Positions 34,139 to 42,876 of a stretch of 64,000 nt of DNA are shown one piece after another. The stretch comes from Lachnospiraceae bacterium (GTDB taxonomy: Bacteria; Bacillota; Clostridia; Lachnospirales; Lachnospiraceae), in the NCBI GenBank assembly GCA_014804645.1, contig JAAUZI010000076.1, positions 1 through 64,000 of the forward strand, read 5' to 3'. The stretch's first letter is position 1; each line of letters begins with the position of its first letter. A program made the translations under genes and the position numbers. Under the pieces are notes generated by a model. The model saw nothing but the letters and a program-made list of their open reading frames with translations, did not search any database and was not told the origin of the DNA.

Positions 34139-35233
34139 ATGACAGCCATATATTCGGTTTTGCATATGTTTGTGGATGGGGTCTGCGCATTTGCGATGTT
34201 TGGGACCTTTCTCAAGCAGGAGCAGGGATATTTTTATGTGCTGGTCTATAATTTCTGCGCTTTTGCGCTGCAAATGCCCTTTGGTGCAGTGTTGGACCTT
34301 ATGTATGCGAAGAGCGGAAAACAATTTTCTTTTGCCGCCTCGTGTGTGGGCGTTGTGCTCACGCTCGTCGGAGCAGTCACGCATCCGGTGATGTTGGGGG
34401 TCGGGAATGCTCTGTTCCATATCGGCGGCGGGGTCGGAACCATTCACGAGGATGAGAGGAAGGGCTGGCGAGGCAGGGGGCTGGGCGTCTTTGTAGCACC
34501 CGGCGCCTTGGGCCTGTATCTTGGCATGCAGCTGGCAAAAAATGGCGCAGAAACACAGTGGCTGTACGGCGCAGGCGCATTTATGATAGTCGCCTGTGTG
34601 GGGACGGCCTGTGTGCTCTGGCGCAGAGGCGAAAATCTAGTTGTTAGTGAGTATAGCAAGGCGGCGGATAATTCGGAGGGCCGCAGGGTACAGACTGAGG
34701 CAGCAGGGGTCATTTCCCTGGCATTCTGCCTGTTTTTGGCTGTGGTCCTGAGATCCTACATTGGCATGGCTGTCACATTTCCCTGGAAGACAACCACCTT
34801 TGCCGCCATTTTAAGCACACTGGCAATCGTATTTGGCAAGGCGGCGGGAGGATTTTTCGCGGCGCGGTTTGGAGGCTTAAAGACGGCGGCCATATGTCTG
34901 CCGGCGGCCGCTGTCCTGTATCTGTTTTCCGGATGCATGCCTGCCGGAGCCGCAGCCCTGTTTTTGTTTAATATGACCATGCCGATCACCCTATATTTGC
35001 TGATATGTAAACTTCCGCAGTACCCGGGTTTTTCTTTCGGACTTTTAACGTTTGGCCTGTTTTTGGGCTTTTTGCCGGAATATTATGTGCTGCGCACTTT
35101 GCGGGATGGCGGCGTCCTTGGATGTGCCGGGAGCCTTATTATGCTGCTGATTCTGGCGGCGGGCGTTTTTATGGGAAATCCGGACGGCGCTCAGACAATC
35201 ATTTCCTCCCAGTCGATGCAGAACCGGAAATAG
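34139..35233 (+). CDS. MFS-like polytopic membrane protein
   Basis: About 364 residues with ten to twelve hydrophobic segments. LQMPFGAVLDLMYAKSG and FGKAAGGFFAARFGGLK resemble the loop 2-3 motifs of major-facilitator proteins, so I call it MFS-like, without a substrate. Start 34139 (MTAIYSVLHMF) follows GGGATGA; upstream TTG and GTG codons are possible but lack support. It is followed after nine bases by a small membrane protein and then an exported protein, a likely three-gene unit. Confidence 0.68.
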   Translation: MTAIYSVLHMFVDGVCAFAMFGTFLKQEQGYFYVLVYNFCAFALQMPFGAVLDLMYAKSGKQFSFAASCVGVVLTLVGAVTHPVMLGVGNALFHIGGGVGTIHEDERKGWRGRGLGVFVAPGALGLYLGMQLAKNGAETQWLYGAGAFMIVACVGTACVLWRRGENLVVSEYSKAADNSEGRRVQTEAAGVISLAFCLFLAVVLRSYIGMAVTFPWKTTTFAAILSTLAIVFGKAAGGFFAARFGGLKTAAICLPAAAVLYLFSGCMPAGAAALFLFNMTMPITLYLLICKLPQYPGFSFGLLTFGLFLGFLPEYYVLRTLRDGGVLGCAGSLIMLLILAAGVFMGNPDGAQTIISSQSMQNRK

Positions 35234-35242
35234 GAGAGTGCG

Positions 35243-35611
35243 ATGGTCATTTATCTGATTCGTATGTTCGGAATTTCTCTGGCGCTTACACTGGCGACGG
35301 AGCTTGCCATCGCGTTTCTGTTCGGGCTGCGCACAAGAAAAAATGTGCTGCTTGTGGTGTTGGTCAATATGCTTACCAATCCGCCCGCAGTGCTGTGTAA
35401 CTGGCTTTGCCGCCTATATCTGCCGTGCTACAGCAGAGTGCCGGTACAGCTCGTCATCGAGGCGGCGGTGGTCATTGTGGAGGCATTTGTCTATTGCCGC
35501 TTTGCGAGGGATGAGCAGAGGCAGATAGAAAGACCTGTGCTTTTGGCGATTACGGCCAACGGATGCTCCTGGCTGCTGGGACTTCTGATCGAAACGTTAA
35601 AGGTGCTGTAA
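35243..35611 (+). CDS. Small membrane protein of unknown function
   Basis: 122 residues with about four hydrophobic segments and short basic loops (GLRTRKN, RFARDEQRQIERP). No family recognised. TAGGAG lies six bases before the start. Its position between the MFS-like gene and the exported SH3-like gene suggests a common task at the membrane. Confidence 0.7.
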   Translation: MVIYLIRMFGISLALTLATELAIAFLFGLRTRKNVLLVVLVNMLTNPPAVLCNWLCRLYLPCYSRVPVQLVIEAAVVIVEAFVYCRFARDEQRQIERPVLLAITANGCSWLLGLLIETLKVL

Positions 35612-35635
35612 AGATGGGAAAAAGGGAGGAAAGAG

Positions 35636-36433
35636 ATGAAAAAGTGGATTGCCTTTCTGAGTGGGTGTCTCTGTTATATGTTTTGCCTACTTCCGGCGCG
35701 GGCCGATGTGATCTGGGAGCCGCAGGATTCCTTTTATGAGGAATTCTCATCCGAGTGCGAATATGTGGGCCGTACCTTTACGGCAAATGGCCCGGACGGA
35801 GAAGTTATTTTGTATCAAAGTCCCGTATCCGCCAAGGAAGTCGGCAGATGGGAAAACGGATTTAAGGCGTATATTTCTTTCACTTATGAGGACGAAAACG
35901 GGGTCGTCTGGGGCGTCTATGAGGAGCACAGCTCCAAAACCGGATGGATGCCCATGGAGTATATGGATGTGGTATATGACGCTATTTCCTTTGCAGAGGA
36001 ATATGAGGCAGACATCACCGCAGAGACGGGGGCGCTGGACGAGCAATATGTGCATGAAAGCGTCTGGTTCTGGCGTTATCCAGGAGCGACAGAGGGCTAT
36101 GAGATGACGGTTGAAAGCTATGTGCCGGAGTATGATGGGACCTATGTGGACAGCCAGGGACATAGCTGGGGCAATGTGGGCTATTACTTTGGACACAAAA
36201 ATGTTTGGATATGTCTTGACCAGCCGGGCGCGGATTTTGATATGCTCTATCCTGACGGCGCTTCCGGAATCGGAGTGACGCAGCCTGAGGAAAAGGATTT
36301 TCCAGCCGAGCGCATCGCTCCCGACGGTAAACAAAATAAGACGATACTGATTGCCATACTGTTGGTAATATTTGTGACTGGAGTGTCAGTTGTGATGTTG
36401 AGGCGGGAAAACAGAAAGCGCAATAATAAGTAA
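35636..36433 (+). CDS. Exported, C-terminally anchored protein with SH3-like region
   Basis: 265 residues. A signal peptide (about 1-23, ending PARA) leads to a region of about 75 residues with RTFTANGPDGEVILYQSP and later EHSSKTGWMPMEYM, typical of bacterial SH3-like domains. A Trp- and Tyr-rich middle part follows, then one membrane segment near 242-256 (ILIAILLVIFVTGVSVVML) and a basic tail. The domain would face outward. Such domains often bind peptidoglycan peptides or protein partners; the function is not known. Confidence 0.75.
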   Translation: MKKWIAFLSGCLCYMFCLLPARADVIWEPQDSFYEEFSSECEYVGRTFTANGPDGEVILYQSPVSAKEVGRWENGFKAYISFTYEDENGVVWGVYEEHSSKTGWMPMEYMDVVYDAISFAEEYEADITAETGALDEQYVHESVWFWRYPGATEGYEMTVESYVPEYDGTYVDSQGHSWGNVGYYFGHKNVWICLDQPGADFDMLYPDGASGIGVTQPEEKDFPAERIAPDGKQNKTILIAILLVIFVTGVSVVMLRRENRKRNNK

Positions 36434-36448
36434 AGAGAGGACAGTTAT

Positions 36449-37636
36449 ATGTATGACTATCGACAGGCCATCGACAGAATCATGCGGCAGGAGGTGGACG
36501 CAGGGCAGATTGCCGGTGCGGGCTATCTGCTGATACAGGGGGGAAAAGAGCGATACTTCAGTACCTGCGGCTATGCGGACAGGGAGAGAAGGACGCCCAT
36601 AGAGCGTGACACGATCTTTCGGCTCTTTTCCATGACCAAACCCGTCACGGCGGCCGCCGTCATGCTGCTGGTGGAGCGTGGAGAACTGGATTTGAGGGAC
36701 ACAGTGGGACGGTACCTGCCAGCTTTTTGGAAACAGACCGTTTGGAATCCGGACGGAGAGCCCCTGCCTGTAGAGCGGGCCACCACGGTCTATGATCTGC
36801 TGAATATGACCTCCGGTATCCCCTACCCGGAAAACTGGGAGGGCTGCAACCCCTCGGGCAGGCTGATGGACGACCTGTTTCGCGAGCTTAAGGGTGGCTT
36901 GGCGGACGGGCAGCGGCTGACCACTAGAGAATGGGTTGACCGTATTGCCGAAGTTCCCCTGGCGTTTCATCCGGGAGAGCGCTGGATGTACGGGCTGTCT
37001 GCGGATGTGCTGGGAGCGGTAGTCGAGGTGGTGACAGGGAAACGCTATGGGGATTTCCTGCGGGAGGAGATCTTTGCGCCGCTTGGAATGGTAGATACAG
37101 GTTTCTATGTACCGGAGGACAAGCTGGGGCGTTTTGCGCAGAACTATTTCTGGAACGGGGAGAAGAGAGCGCTGGAGGTATACACGGACTGCAATCTGGG
37201 AGAGTATTACGGACCGGATGTGTCCTTTGAGTCCGGGGGCGCAGGGCTGGTTTCTACCATGGAGGACTACAGCCGTTTTGCACAGATGCTGCTGCAGGGC
37301 GGCGTCTATGACGGCGTCAGAATACTCGGGGAGAAAACGGTACAGTTCATGAGACAGGACAGGCTTTCACCCAAGCAGAAGTGGGCTTTTTGCTGGGACA
37401 GCAATCTGGGCTGCGGCTACGGCTGTCTCATGCGGGTGCTGACTGACCAGGGAGAGGCGGGAACTATAGGAAGTCTGGGCGAATACGGCTGGGACGGCTG
37501 GACCGGCAATTATGTAACCATTGATCCGGCGGATGATATGGTGATGCTGTATTTTATTCAGAGATGCGGCTACAGCAGTACCTCCGCGCTGCGTAAGCTG
37601 CGGAATGTCACCTATGGGGCGCTGGAGAGGCTGTAG
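36449..37636 (+). CDS. Serine beta-lactamase-like hydrolase (class C fold)
   Basis: 395 residues without signal peptide. The catalytic SxxK motif is SMTK near residue 56, and the Tyr motif corresponds to YGLSADVLGAVVE near residue 180. This is the beta-lactamase/DD-peptidase/esterase family; absence of a signal peptide argues for a cytoplasmic esterase or amidase rather than antibiotic resistance. It follows the SH3-like gene by 15 bases, with AGAGAGG before the start, so it may belong to that operon. Substrate unknown. Confidence 0.85.
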   Translation: MYDYRQAIDRIMRQEVDAGQIAGAGYLLIQGGKERYFSTCGYADRERRTPIERDTIFRLFSMTKPVTAAAVMLLVERGELDLRDTVGRYLPAFWKQTVWNPDGEPLPVERATTVYDLLNMTSGIPYPENWEGCNPSGRLMDDLFRELKGGLADGQRLTTREWVDRIAEVPLAFHPGERWMYGLSADVLGAVVEVVTGKRYGDFLREEIFAPLGMVDTGFYVPEDKLGRFAQNYFWNGEKRALEVYTDCNLGEYYGPDVSFESGGAGLVSTMEDYSRFAQMLLQGGVYDGVRILGEKTVQFMRQDRLSPKQKWAFCWDSNLGCGYGCLMRVLTDQGEAGTIGSLGEYGWDGWTGNYVTIDPADDMVMLYFIQRCGYSSTSALRKLRNVTYGALERL

Positions 37637-37649
37637 AACGGACATGCAA

Positions 37650-37676
37650 AAAGCCGGTGAGCGTATCACCGGCTTT
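37650..37676. terminator. Bidirectional terminator
   Basis: AAAGCCGGTGA (37650-37660) pairs with TCACCGGCTTT (37666-37676). T-rich sequence follows on the plus side, and five T on the minus side, so it can end both the hydrolase operon and the small minus-strand gene at 37697-37807. Confidence 0.88.
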
Positions 37677-37696
37677 AGTGTTTTAATCTTGCTCTG

Positions 37697-37807
37697 TCAT
37701 TCCGCAGTGTCCGATTCGGCCGCCACAGCGGAGGCTACAGCAGATACCACAGCGACTATGACAGCTACAATAATTATCAGCAATCCGCCTGCCAACAATA
37801 TAAACAT
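37697..37807 (-). CDS. 36-residue hydrophobic single-span peptide
   Basis: A short gene on the minus strand: ATG at 37807, stop at 37697-37699, 36 residues. Almost all of residues 2-30 are Ile, Val, Leu, Ala or Gly (it starts MFILLAGGLL), then the acidic end ESDTAE. GGGAGGGG stands about six bases before the ATG. A promoter lies upstream (37879-37907) and a terminator with T run downstream (37650-37676). This complete set of signals supports a real gene. It could be a small regulatory membrane protein, a toxin of a type I system, or a holin-like peptide; I cannot choose. Confidence 0.65.
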   Translation of the reverse strand: MFILLAGGLLIIIVAVIVAVVSAVASAVAAESDTAE

Positions 37808-37878
37808 ACTCGTCCCCTCCCGTCTTTTTTTGCGGCCGCCATTACGCAACCGGGAAAATATTCAATAACATTTACTTT

Positions 37879-37907
37879 AGTATAGCGTGTTCCGCCGAAA
37901 AAAACAA
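37879..37907 (-). promoter_or_regulatory. Minus-strand promoter TTGTTT-17-TATACT
   Basis: On the minus strand TTGTTT (37902-37907) and TATACT (37879-37884) are spaced by 17 and point to the 36-residue gene, leaving a leader of about 65 bases. Confidence 0.6.
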
Positions 37908-37968
37908 CCTCCAATTCTTTTTTCCATCAATTTTGTTGGAGAATATGTGAGGACCTTATAAAAAGGAA

Positions 37969-37997
37969 TGGATTTTCTGCAAAAAATAAGATATAAT
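37969..37997 (+). promoter_or_regulatory. Possible promoter of the EAL gene
   Basis: A perfect TATAAT (37992-37997) with a weak -35 TGGATT (37969-37974) at 17 bases, 57 bases before the start at 38055. Confidence 0.45.
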
Positions 37998-38054
37998 GCT
38001 CATTAGGAGCGATGTATGACAGATTAATTTTCGGCATATGTTGAGAAGGTGGCT

Positions 38055-39428
38055 ATGGAAAAGCAGAATCGTCAGATGGATGTAGTGGACAATTCCAAGC
38101 AGAACACAGAGGCGGGAAAGCAGGAACTGTATCTGTACTCTCTGCGCAAGATGGCTGAGGACAATGTGGAGAGAAACAAAAGTCCGTTGACTCGGCTGCA
38201 GAATCTGCGCTCTTTTTTCTATACTGGCGGAGAGATTATCAGGGAAAATCCCAAGGAGCAGTTTGCGCTGATTGCCATGGACATTGCCCAGTTCAAGGCG
38301 GTGAACGAGTTCTGCGGCAGGGATGCGGGAGATGCTCTGTTGGCGGCTATTGCAGAGGTTTTCAGGGAACTGGATGCGGAGAGGCCAATGACCATATCCA
38401 GTCATGCCAGGGCGGACGTATTTGCCATGCTGACCGCCTATCAGGAGGAGCAGGAGCTGGTGGATATCGTACTGCGAATCAAAAAGGTGATAGATGAATT
38501 CCCCATCGACTGCAAGGTGTTGCCGGCATTCGGCATTGCCACCGCCCAGGGAGAGCAGCCTGCAATCAGTTATCTTAAGGACTGTGCCACCATGGCGCTC
38601 AACACCATAAAGGGGAAATTTTACGCCAGCTATGCCTTCTTTGACGAGAAGATGCGCAAGCAGCAGATGATGGAGAAAAAGATTGAGAACAATATTGTGA
38701 CGGCCCTGAAAAACGGAGAGTTTGCGCTGTACATACAGCCCAAGGTAGACATGGCAACCGGCCAGATCGTGGGCGGGGAAGCGCTGGTCAGATGGGTGGA
38801 CCCGAACTACGGTGTGATCTCACCGGGGGATTTTCTGCCGGTGCTGGAGAAGAATGGTTTTGTGATTGATTTGGATACCTACATATGGGAGCAGGTGTTT
38901 CAGATGCAGAGCCGCCTGCTGTCGGAAGGCCGCAAACCTGTGCCTGTGTCGGTCAATGTCTCCCGCGTGCATGCCTTTGACGAATGTTTTTGTGACACTC
39001 TGTGCCGCCTGAGTGAACAATATCAGGTGGAGCCGTCCTATGTCCCGCTGGAATTGACGGAGAGCGCTTTCCTGTGGGATGAGCAGGGAATGTACCAACG
39101 GCTGGAGACACTGCAGAGCAAAGGCTTTATAGCGTCGATGGACGATTTTGGAACAGGATTTTCCACCATGAATATGTTGAAAAATCAATCCATGGACGAG
39201 GTGAAGGTAGATCAGACGTTTATACGGGATCTGGAGACCAATGAGAAGAGTCGAATTATGATCCGTCATACTATCCGCATGCTGCAGGAATTGGACACGG
39301 ATATTATTGTGGAGGGCGTGGAGACGGAGGAGCAAAGGAAATTCCTGCTGGACTGCGGCTGTAAAGCAGCCCAGGGATATCTGTTTTACCGGCCCATGCC
39401 ATGGCAGGATTTTGTGGCGTTATTGTGA
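38055..39428 (+). CDS. Cyclic-di-GMP phosphodiesterase: degenerate GGDEF plus intact EAL
   Basis: 457 residues, cytoplasmic, no membrane segments. The GGDEF-like domain (about 45-200) has RADVF at 119-123 in place of GGDEF, so it should not make cyclic-di-GMP but may still bind nucleotide. The EAL domain (about 205-455) keeps GGEALVRW (Glu242), SVNVS, ELTES, DDFGTGFS, KVDQTFI and EGVET, the full catalytic set for cleaving cyclic-di-GMP. AGAAGG lies six bases before ATG 38055. It is transcribed alone, with a terminator behind it. Confidence 0.92.
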   Translation: MEKQNRQMDVVDNSKQNTEAGKQELYLYSLRKMAEDNVERNKSPLTRLQNLRSFFYTGGEIIRENPKEQFALIAMDIAQFKAVNEFCGRDAGDALLAAIAEVFRELDAERPMTISSHARADVFAMLTAYQEEQELVDIVLRIKKVIDEFPIDCKVLPAFGIATAQGEQPAISYLKDCATMALNTIKGKFYASYAFFDEKMRKQQMMEKKIENNIVTALKNGEFALYIQPKVDMATGQIVGGEALVRWVDPNYGVISPGDFLPVLEKNGFVIDLDTYIWEQVFQMQSRLLSEGRKPVPVSVNVSRVHAFDECFCDTLCRLSEQYQVEPSYVPLELTESAFLWDEQGMYQRLETLQSKGFIASMDDFGTGFSTMNMLKNQSMDEVKVDQTFIRDLETNEKSRIMIRHTIRMLQELDTDIIVEGVETEEQRKFLLDCGCKAAQGYLFYRPMPWQDFVALL

Positions 39429-39437
39429 GAGGATGGA

Positions 39438-39468
39438 ACTGCAGCCGGAATGAGGGCTGCAGTTTTTA
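39438..39468 (+). terminator. Terminator after the EAL gene
   Basis: AACTGCAGCC (39438-39447) pairs with GGCTGCAGTT (39456-39465), and T continues to 39468. Confidence 0.9.
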
Positions 39469-39502
39469 GTTTGGCTGTCATAGAGGGAGATATGGAGGGA
39501 CT

Positions 39503-41314
39503 ATGCAGGACAAGAGACATGACGTTATCATAAGAGGAATTGAAACTGTTCTGATCGGGCTGACCATTTTATCTTTTGTCAAAGGAATATGGATAAGCCT
39601 GGATATCGATGAGTCCTATGCCGTGGCCTGCGCCTATCGCATGGTGCGGGGAGACAGGCTGATAAGAGATATGTGGGAACCGCATCAGCTCAGCGCGATT
39701 CTGGCTGCTCTGTTTGCCGCACCCTATATATGGATACGGGGAAACACGGATTACCTGGTGATCTGGCTGCGGGTAATCGGTGTCTTGATCCATACCGGCA
39801 TGGGGGTGCTGTTGTATAGACAGCTTGGAAAAAAGACAAATCGTTTCTTTGCTTTCTGCATCATGATCCTACACCTGAATTTTCTGCCCAAATGGGTACA
39901 GATGCCGGAATTTGAACTGATGCATTACTGGTGTCTGCTGGGGATTTTTCTGGTGCTGCATGCCTATTTTGCGGGCGGGAAGTCCCGAATGATTCTTCCC
40001 TTTCTGGGAGGCTGTCTTTTGGTAGGCAGTATGCTGTGTTATCCAACAATGATTCTTCTGTACCCTTTATACATTTTGGCAATATGTATATTGGAGAGAC
40101 AGTGCCATAAGCCCAAGGCAGCGAAATGGTGGAAAAGCAGCGTATTTTTTACATTGGGGAGCTTGCTGACAGGATTGTCATTTCTGGTCTGGCTGCTCAG
40201 CTATATGTCGCTGGATGAATTAAGGCGGTATATTTCCTATATTTTCTTAGATACATCTCATGGCGTTTATACTATGGGCGAGAAGTGGGCAATCTACCTG
40301 AAACAAATGCGGGAACAGGCAGGTTTTTATGGCTGGTATCTCCTGATGGCGGCGGGAATTACGCTGATTTTGTGCCTGATATACGGGCTGGTTCTGCGCA
40401 GAAATGTCCTGTGTAAAGACCGTTCGGAGGGACGGGGATCGGTTATGGGCGTATGGCATGTGGCGATAGCTGTCTTGATATTGGTGGGGCTGTTGATGCA
40501 GATCAAGGCCATATCCGGTTTTCTGTTTGAAGATGAGAATCAGTTTTTCTTTCAAGTGCGCTATATGGCGGTTGTGCTGCCTGCGCTGCTGATCAGTGTA
40601 CGATTTCACAAAAAAATGGCGATATGGCTTTATCTGTGCATTATTCCCGGCTGTATGTCTGTGTTGGCGGTACTTTTTGTGACCAATATGGATACAAATA
40701 CTACTTATGCGAAAGCCTTTATAGGCGTGCTGGGAAGTCTTCTGATCATCTACCAATATGGCAGGGAAATTATGGATTCTCTGTGGAAAAAAATATTTCT
40801 GGTTTTCTCCTATGCCCTGGGAGGGATGCTGTTGGCAGGGGTTCTGGTCTGTCGGCTGATATTGATACGGGTATCCGGCTGTCAGCCGCTTACGATTCGG
40901 GCAGCTCTGGAAAAGATGGAGAGCGGAGCGGAAAAGGGGATATATGTTCTGGCGGATACCGCAAACCTTTGGAACAACAATTATCGGGAGCTGGAAAATG
41001 TGATAGACAGGGAAGACAGGGTATTATATATCGGGGCAGAGAGCTTGATCTATGTGAAGATGGAAACACTGCCGGCAACCCCTTCCACCCAGGGCACAAC
41101 TGTGTTTAATGAGATGTTTCTGCGCTATTACGAGGAGCATTCGGACCGCATTCCCAATGTCATTGTGTATGACAAAACCTATAGGGAGAACCCTGTGTAT
41201 TCCCTGTATTTTGACTATTCTCTCCAGAGTCCGGAGTTTTTTGAGTGGATTGCGGAGAACTACCGTGACGCGCAGAAAATAGAGACGGACCATATGATTA
41301 TTTTGAGGCAGTAA
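39503..41314 (+). CDS. Polytopic membrane protein resembling a GT-C glycosyltransferase
   Basis: 603 residues. About eleven membrane segments occupy residues 12-470, and the last 130 residues form a soluble, probably external domain. The first loop holds DIDESYAVACAYRMVRGD (Asp34, Asp36 and Glu37), matching the acidic motif of lipid-linked-sugar glycosyltransferases (PMT/ArnT class). That supports transfer of a sugar or mannose-like residue to a surface acceptor, but the family is not certain. It stands just upstream of the pilus operon and could modify pilus or surface proteins, which is inference from position. Confidence 0.65.
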   Translation: MQDKRHDVIIRGIETVLIGLTILSFVKGIWISLDIDESYAVACAYRMVRGDRLIRDMWEPHQLSAILAALFAAPYIWIRGNTDYLVIWLRVIGVLIHTGMGVLLYRQLGKKTNRFFAFCIMILHLNFLPKWVQMPEFELMHYWCLLGIFLVLHAYFAGGKSRMILPFLGGCLLVGSMLCYPTMILLYPLYILAICILERQCHKPKAAKWWKSSVFFTLGSLLTGLSFLVWLLSYMSLDELRRYISYIFLDTSHGVYTMGEKWAIYLKQMREQAGFYGWYLLMAAGITLILCLIYGLVLRRNVLCKDRSEGRGSVMGVWHVAIAVLILVGLLMQIKAISGFLFEDENQFFFQVRYMAVVLPALLISVRFHKKMAIWLYLCIIPGCMSVLAVLFVTNMDTNTTYAKAFIGVLGSLLIIYQYGREIMDSLWKKIFLVFSYALGGMLLAGVLVCRLILIRVSGCQPLTIRAALEKMESGAEKGIYVLADTANLWNNNYRELENVIDREDRVLYIGAESLIYVKMETLPATPSTQGTTVFNEMFLRYYEEHSDRIPNVIVYDKTYRENPVYSLYFDYSLQSPEFFEWIAENYRDAQKIETDHMIILRQ

Positions 41315-41352
41315 AAAGGCGCACAATTTTTAAAATTATTTTTATTTTTCTA

Positions 41353-41381
41353 TTGACAAATCTATAAAAAGAGAGTATCTT
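41353..41381 (+). promoter_or_regulatory. Promoter TTGACA-17-TATCTT of the Tad operon
   Basis: A perfect TTGACA (41353-41358) behind a T/A-rich stretch and TATCTT (41376-41381) at 17 bases. The start would fall at or near 41388, within or just before the folded leader. Confidence 0.7.
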
Positions 41382-41383
41382 TT

Positions 41384-41470
41384 GAAATACCCTATATAGG
41401 ACGGGGAAGATCATCTATTCTTCCCCAGGTATTTCAGTTTTCAGGTAAATCTCCGATTTCGGAAGTTACC
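41384..41470 (+). ncRNA. Structured leader of the Tad pilus operon
   Basis: An outer stem GAAATACC (41384-41391) with GGTATTTC (41428-41435) encloses an 11-base bulge and a perfect inner stem GGGGAAGA (41403-41410) with TCTTCCCC (41419-41426). A second hairpin follows: GGTAA (41444-41448) with TTACC (41466-41470), capped by TCCGA/TCGGA. About 140 bases then remain before the first start codon at 41611. The arrangement looks like a riboswitch or protein-bound leader. I compared it by eye with both cyclic-di-GMP riboswitch classes and it matches neither. If transcription begins as late as 41388, the outer stem is partly lost. Confidence 0.5.
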
Positions 41471-41610
41471 CATGATGCAGAGAATTTATCGCAGAAATGA
41501 GAGGTACGTCGGTGTGTTGACGAATACACGGATGTATGGTCGATTCCCTTTTATGCGCGCGACAGGGAATGAACAGTTAAAAAAGAAAGGACAGGTGAGA
41601 TTTTTTTTAC

Positions 41611-42876
41611 ATGACAGAAACAATACAGGCAGCAGGCGCGGCAGAAGTTTCGGCGGCGGATTTGACCGAGCTGCTGGGCAGACTGATTGACGACTACTCC
41701 ACGAAAAAGCAGCCTTCCTTGATTCAGATGAAAAAGGGACTGCTCAGCAGGGAGAGTTTTCTGGGAGAGGCTGCGGAGTATGCGCAGCTAGGCTACGGGA
41801 TTCCCCCGGAGCAGGCCCGGGAGCTGACCGGTCTGTTTGAACAGTACATTTTCGGATATTCCAGGATATCGCCGCTGATTGACGATGCGGAGATATCGGA
41901 CATCCGTATCGTCAGCCACGACAATATCCGAGTCAAAAAGCGCGGGCGGCGCATGGACGCCGGAATCAGCTTTTTGTCGGAAAAGGAATACCGACAGTTT
42001 GTGGACTATGTCGCCACAAAAAATCAGGTCAATATCTCCAATCTGAATGCCATTCAACGATTTACGGACTCTGACAGTCATCCTGACTTTATTCTGCGTT
42101 TTACTGTATCCATGCCCCTTGTGAACACCTACAGCGAGCCTTATCTGTGTATCCGCAAAGTGCCCCGAGATTTCCCGGAGATGGAAGAACTGATACGCAG
42201 GGGGATGCTTGGGCGGGAGCTGGCGGAGCTGCTGATCTGTCGTTTTCGCAGCGGTTCCACGCTGATCTGTGGCGGCAATTCCTCCGGTAAGACCACGCTG
42301 TTGAACGCCCTGAAGGAGACCTTGCCGGATGATGTGGCAATTCTGGTGACGCAGCAGGCGGACGAACTGACCACCAAGCGGCATCCGGACATGATGTTTT
42401 TGCACTCTCTGCCAGGCAGCGGGGAGAGCCAGGTCAGCTATGATCTGAAAAATATAAGTATTGCGGGACTTACCATGGACGTGGATTTTTTCATTGTCGG
42501 GGAGGTGAAAGGGGACGAGGCACTGTATCTGCTGAATGCGGCGTATACGGGGCAGCTCTGTGCGGCCACTTTGCATGCCCCCTCCGCGGACAGAGCGGTG
42601 GATAAGCTGGTAGACTATGCCATGTACGGCAGCCGCTATTCCAGGGAGGAACTGATGAAGATGATGGAGTGCTTTACCACATTGGTGTTCATGGAAAAAT
42701 ACAAGGTGAAACAGGTGTATGTAAATCGGGGATGGAACCGGGAGACAAAGGAGATGAAATATGAGCGATTATATGAAAATACTGTTGTTGATGGAACTGG
42801 CAGCGGGGTTTGTAGCACTGTTTCTGTGGGTCAGACAGGAGAGCATTCTGCACCAGCTATGGCACAGGGCCTATGA
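41611..42876 (+). CDS. tadA: Tad pilus assembly ATPase (TadA/CpaF family)
   Basis: 421 residues. An N-terminal helical domain leads to the secretion-ATPase core with Walker A GGNSSGKTT (221-229), the Asp-box region, and Walker B VDFFIVGEVKGDEA (291-304), then the HAPSADRAVDKL segment. It powers assembly of Flp/Tad pili. AGGTGA lies 12 bases before the start, a poor site, and an in-frame stop just upstream excludes an earlier start. The last 35 or so residues run through the start of tadB in another frame, a 116-base overlap, and look unlike the family, so the true end may be earlier or a frameshift is possible. Confidence 0.88.
   Translation: MTETIQAAGAAEVSAADLTELLGRLIDDYSTKKQPSLIQMKKGLLSRESFLGEAAEYAQLGYGIPPEQARELTGLFEQYIFGYSRISPLIDDAEISDIRIVSHDNIRVKKRGRRMDAGISFLSEKEYRQFVDYVATKNQVNISNLNAIQRFTDSDSHPDFILRFTVSMPLVNTYSEPYLCIRKVPRDFPEMEELIRRGMLGRELAELLICRFRSGSTLICGGNSSGKTTLLNALKETLPDDVAILVTQQADELTTKRHPDMMFLHSLPGSGESQVSYDLKNISIAGLTMDVDFFIVGEVKGDEALYLLNAAYTGQLCAATLHAPSADRAVDKLVDYAMYGSRYSREELMKMMECFTTLVFMEKYKVKQVYVNRGWNRETKEMKYERLYENTVVDGTGSGVCSTVSVGQTGEHSAPAMAQGL

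Noticed and set aside
36449..37636. Antibiotic-resistance beta-lactamase
   Set aside because: There is no signal peptide and the Tyr motif is not the class C YxN, so an esterase or amidase-like hydrolase is more likely.
41384..41470. Cyclic-di-GMP riboswitch class I or II
   Set aside because: The conserved core sequences of both classes that I can recall are not present, so only an unnamed structured leader is claimed.
41472..41690. 72-codon frame in the Tad leader as an upstream peptide
   Set aside because: No ribosome site before its ATG, and most of it overlaps the ATPase gene in another frame.
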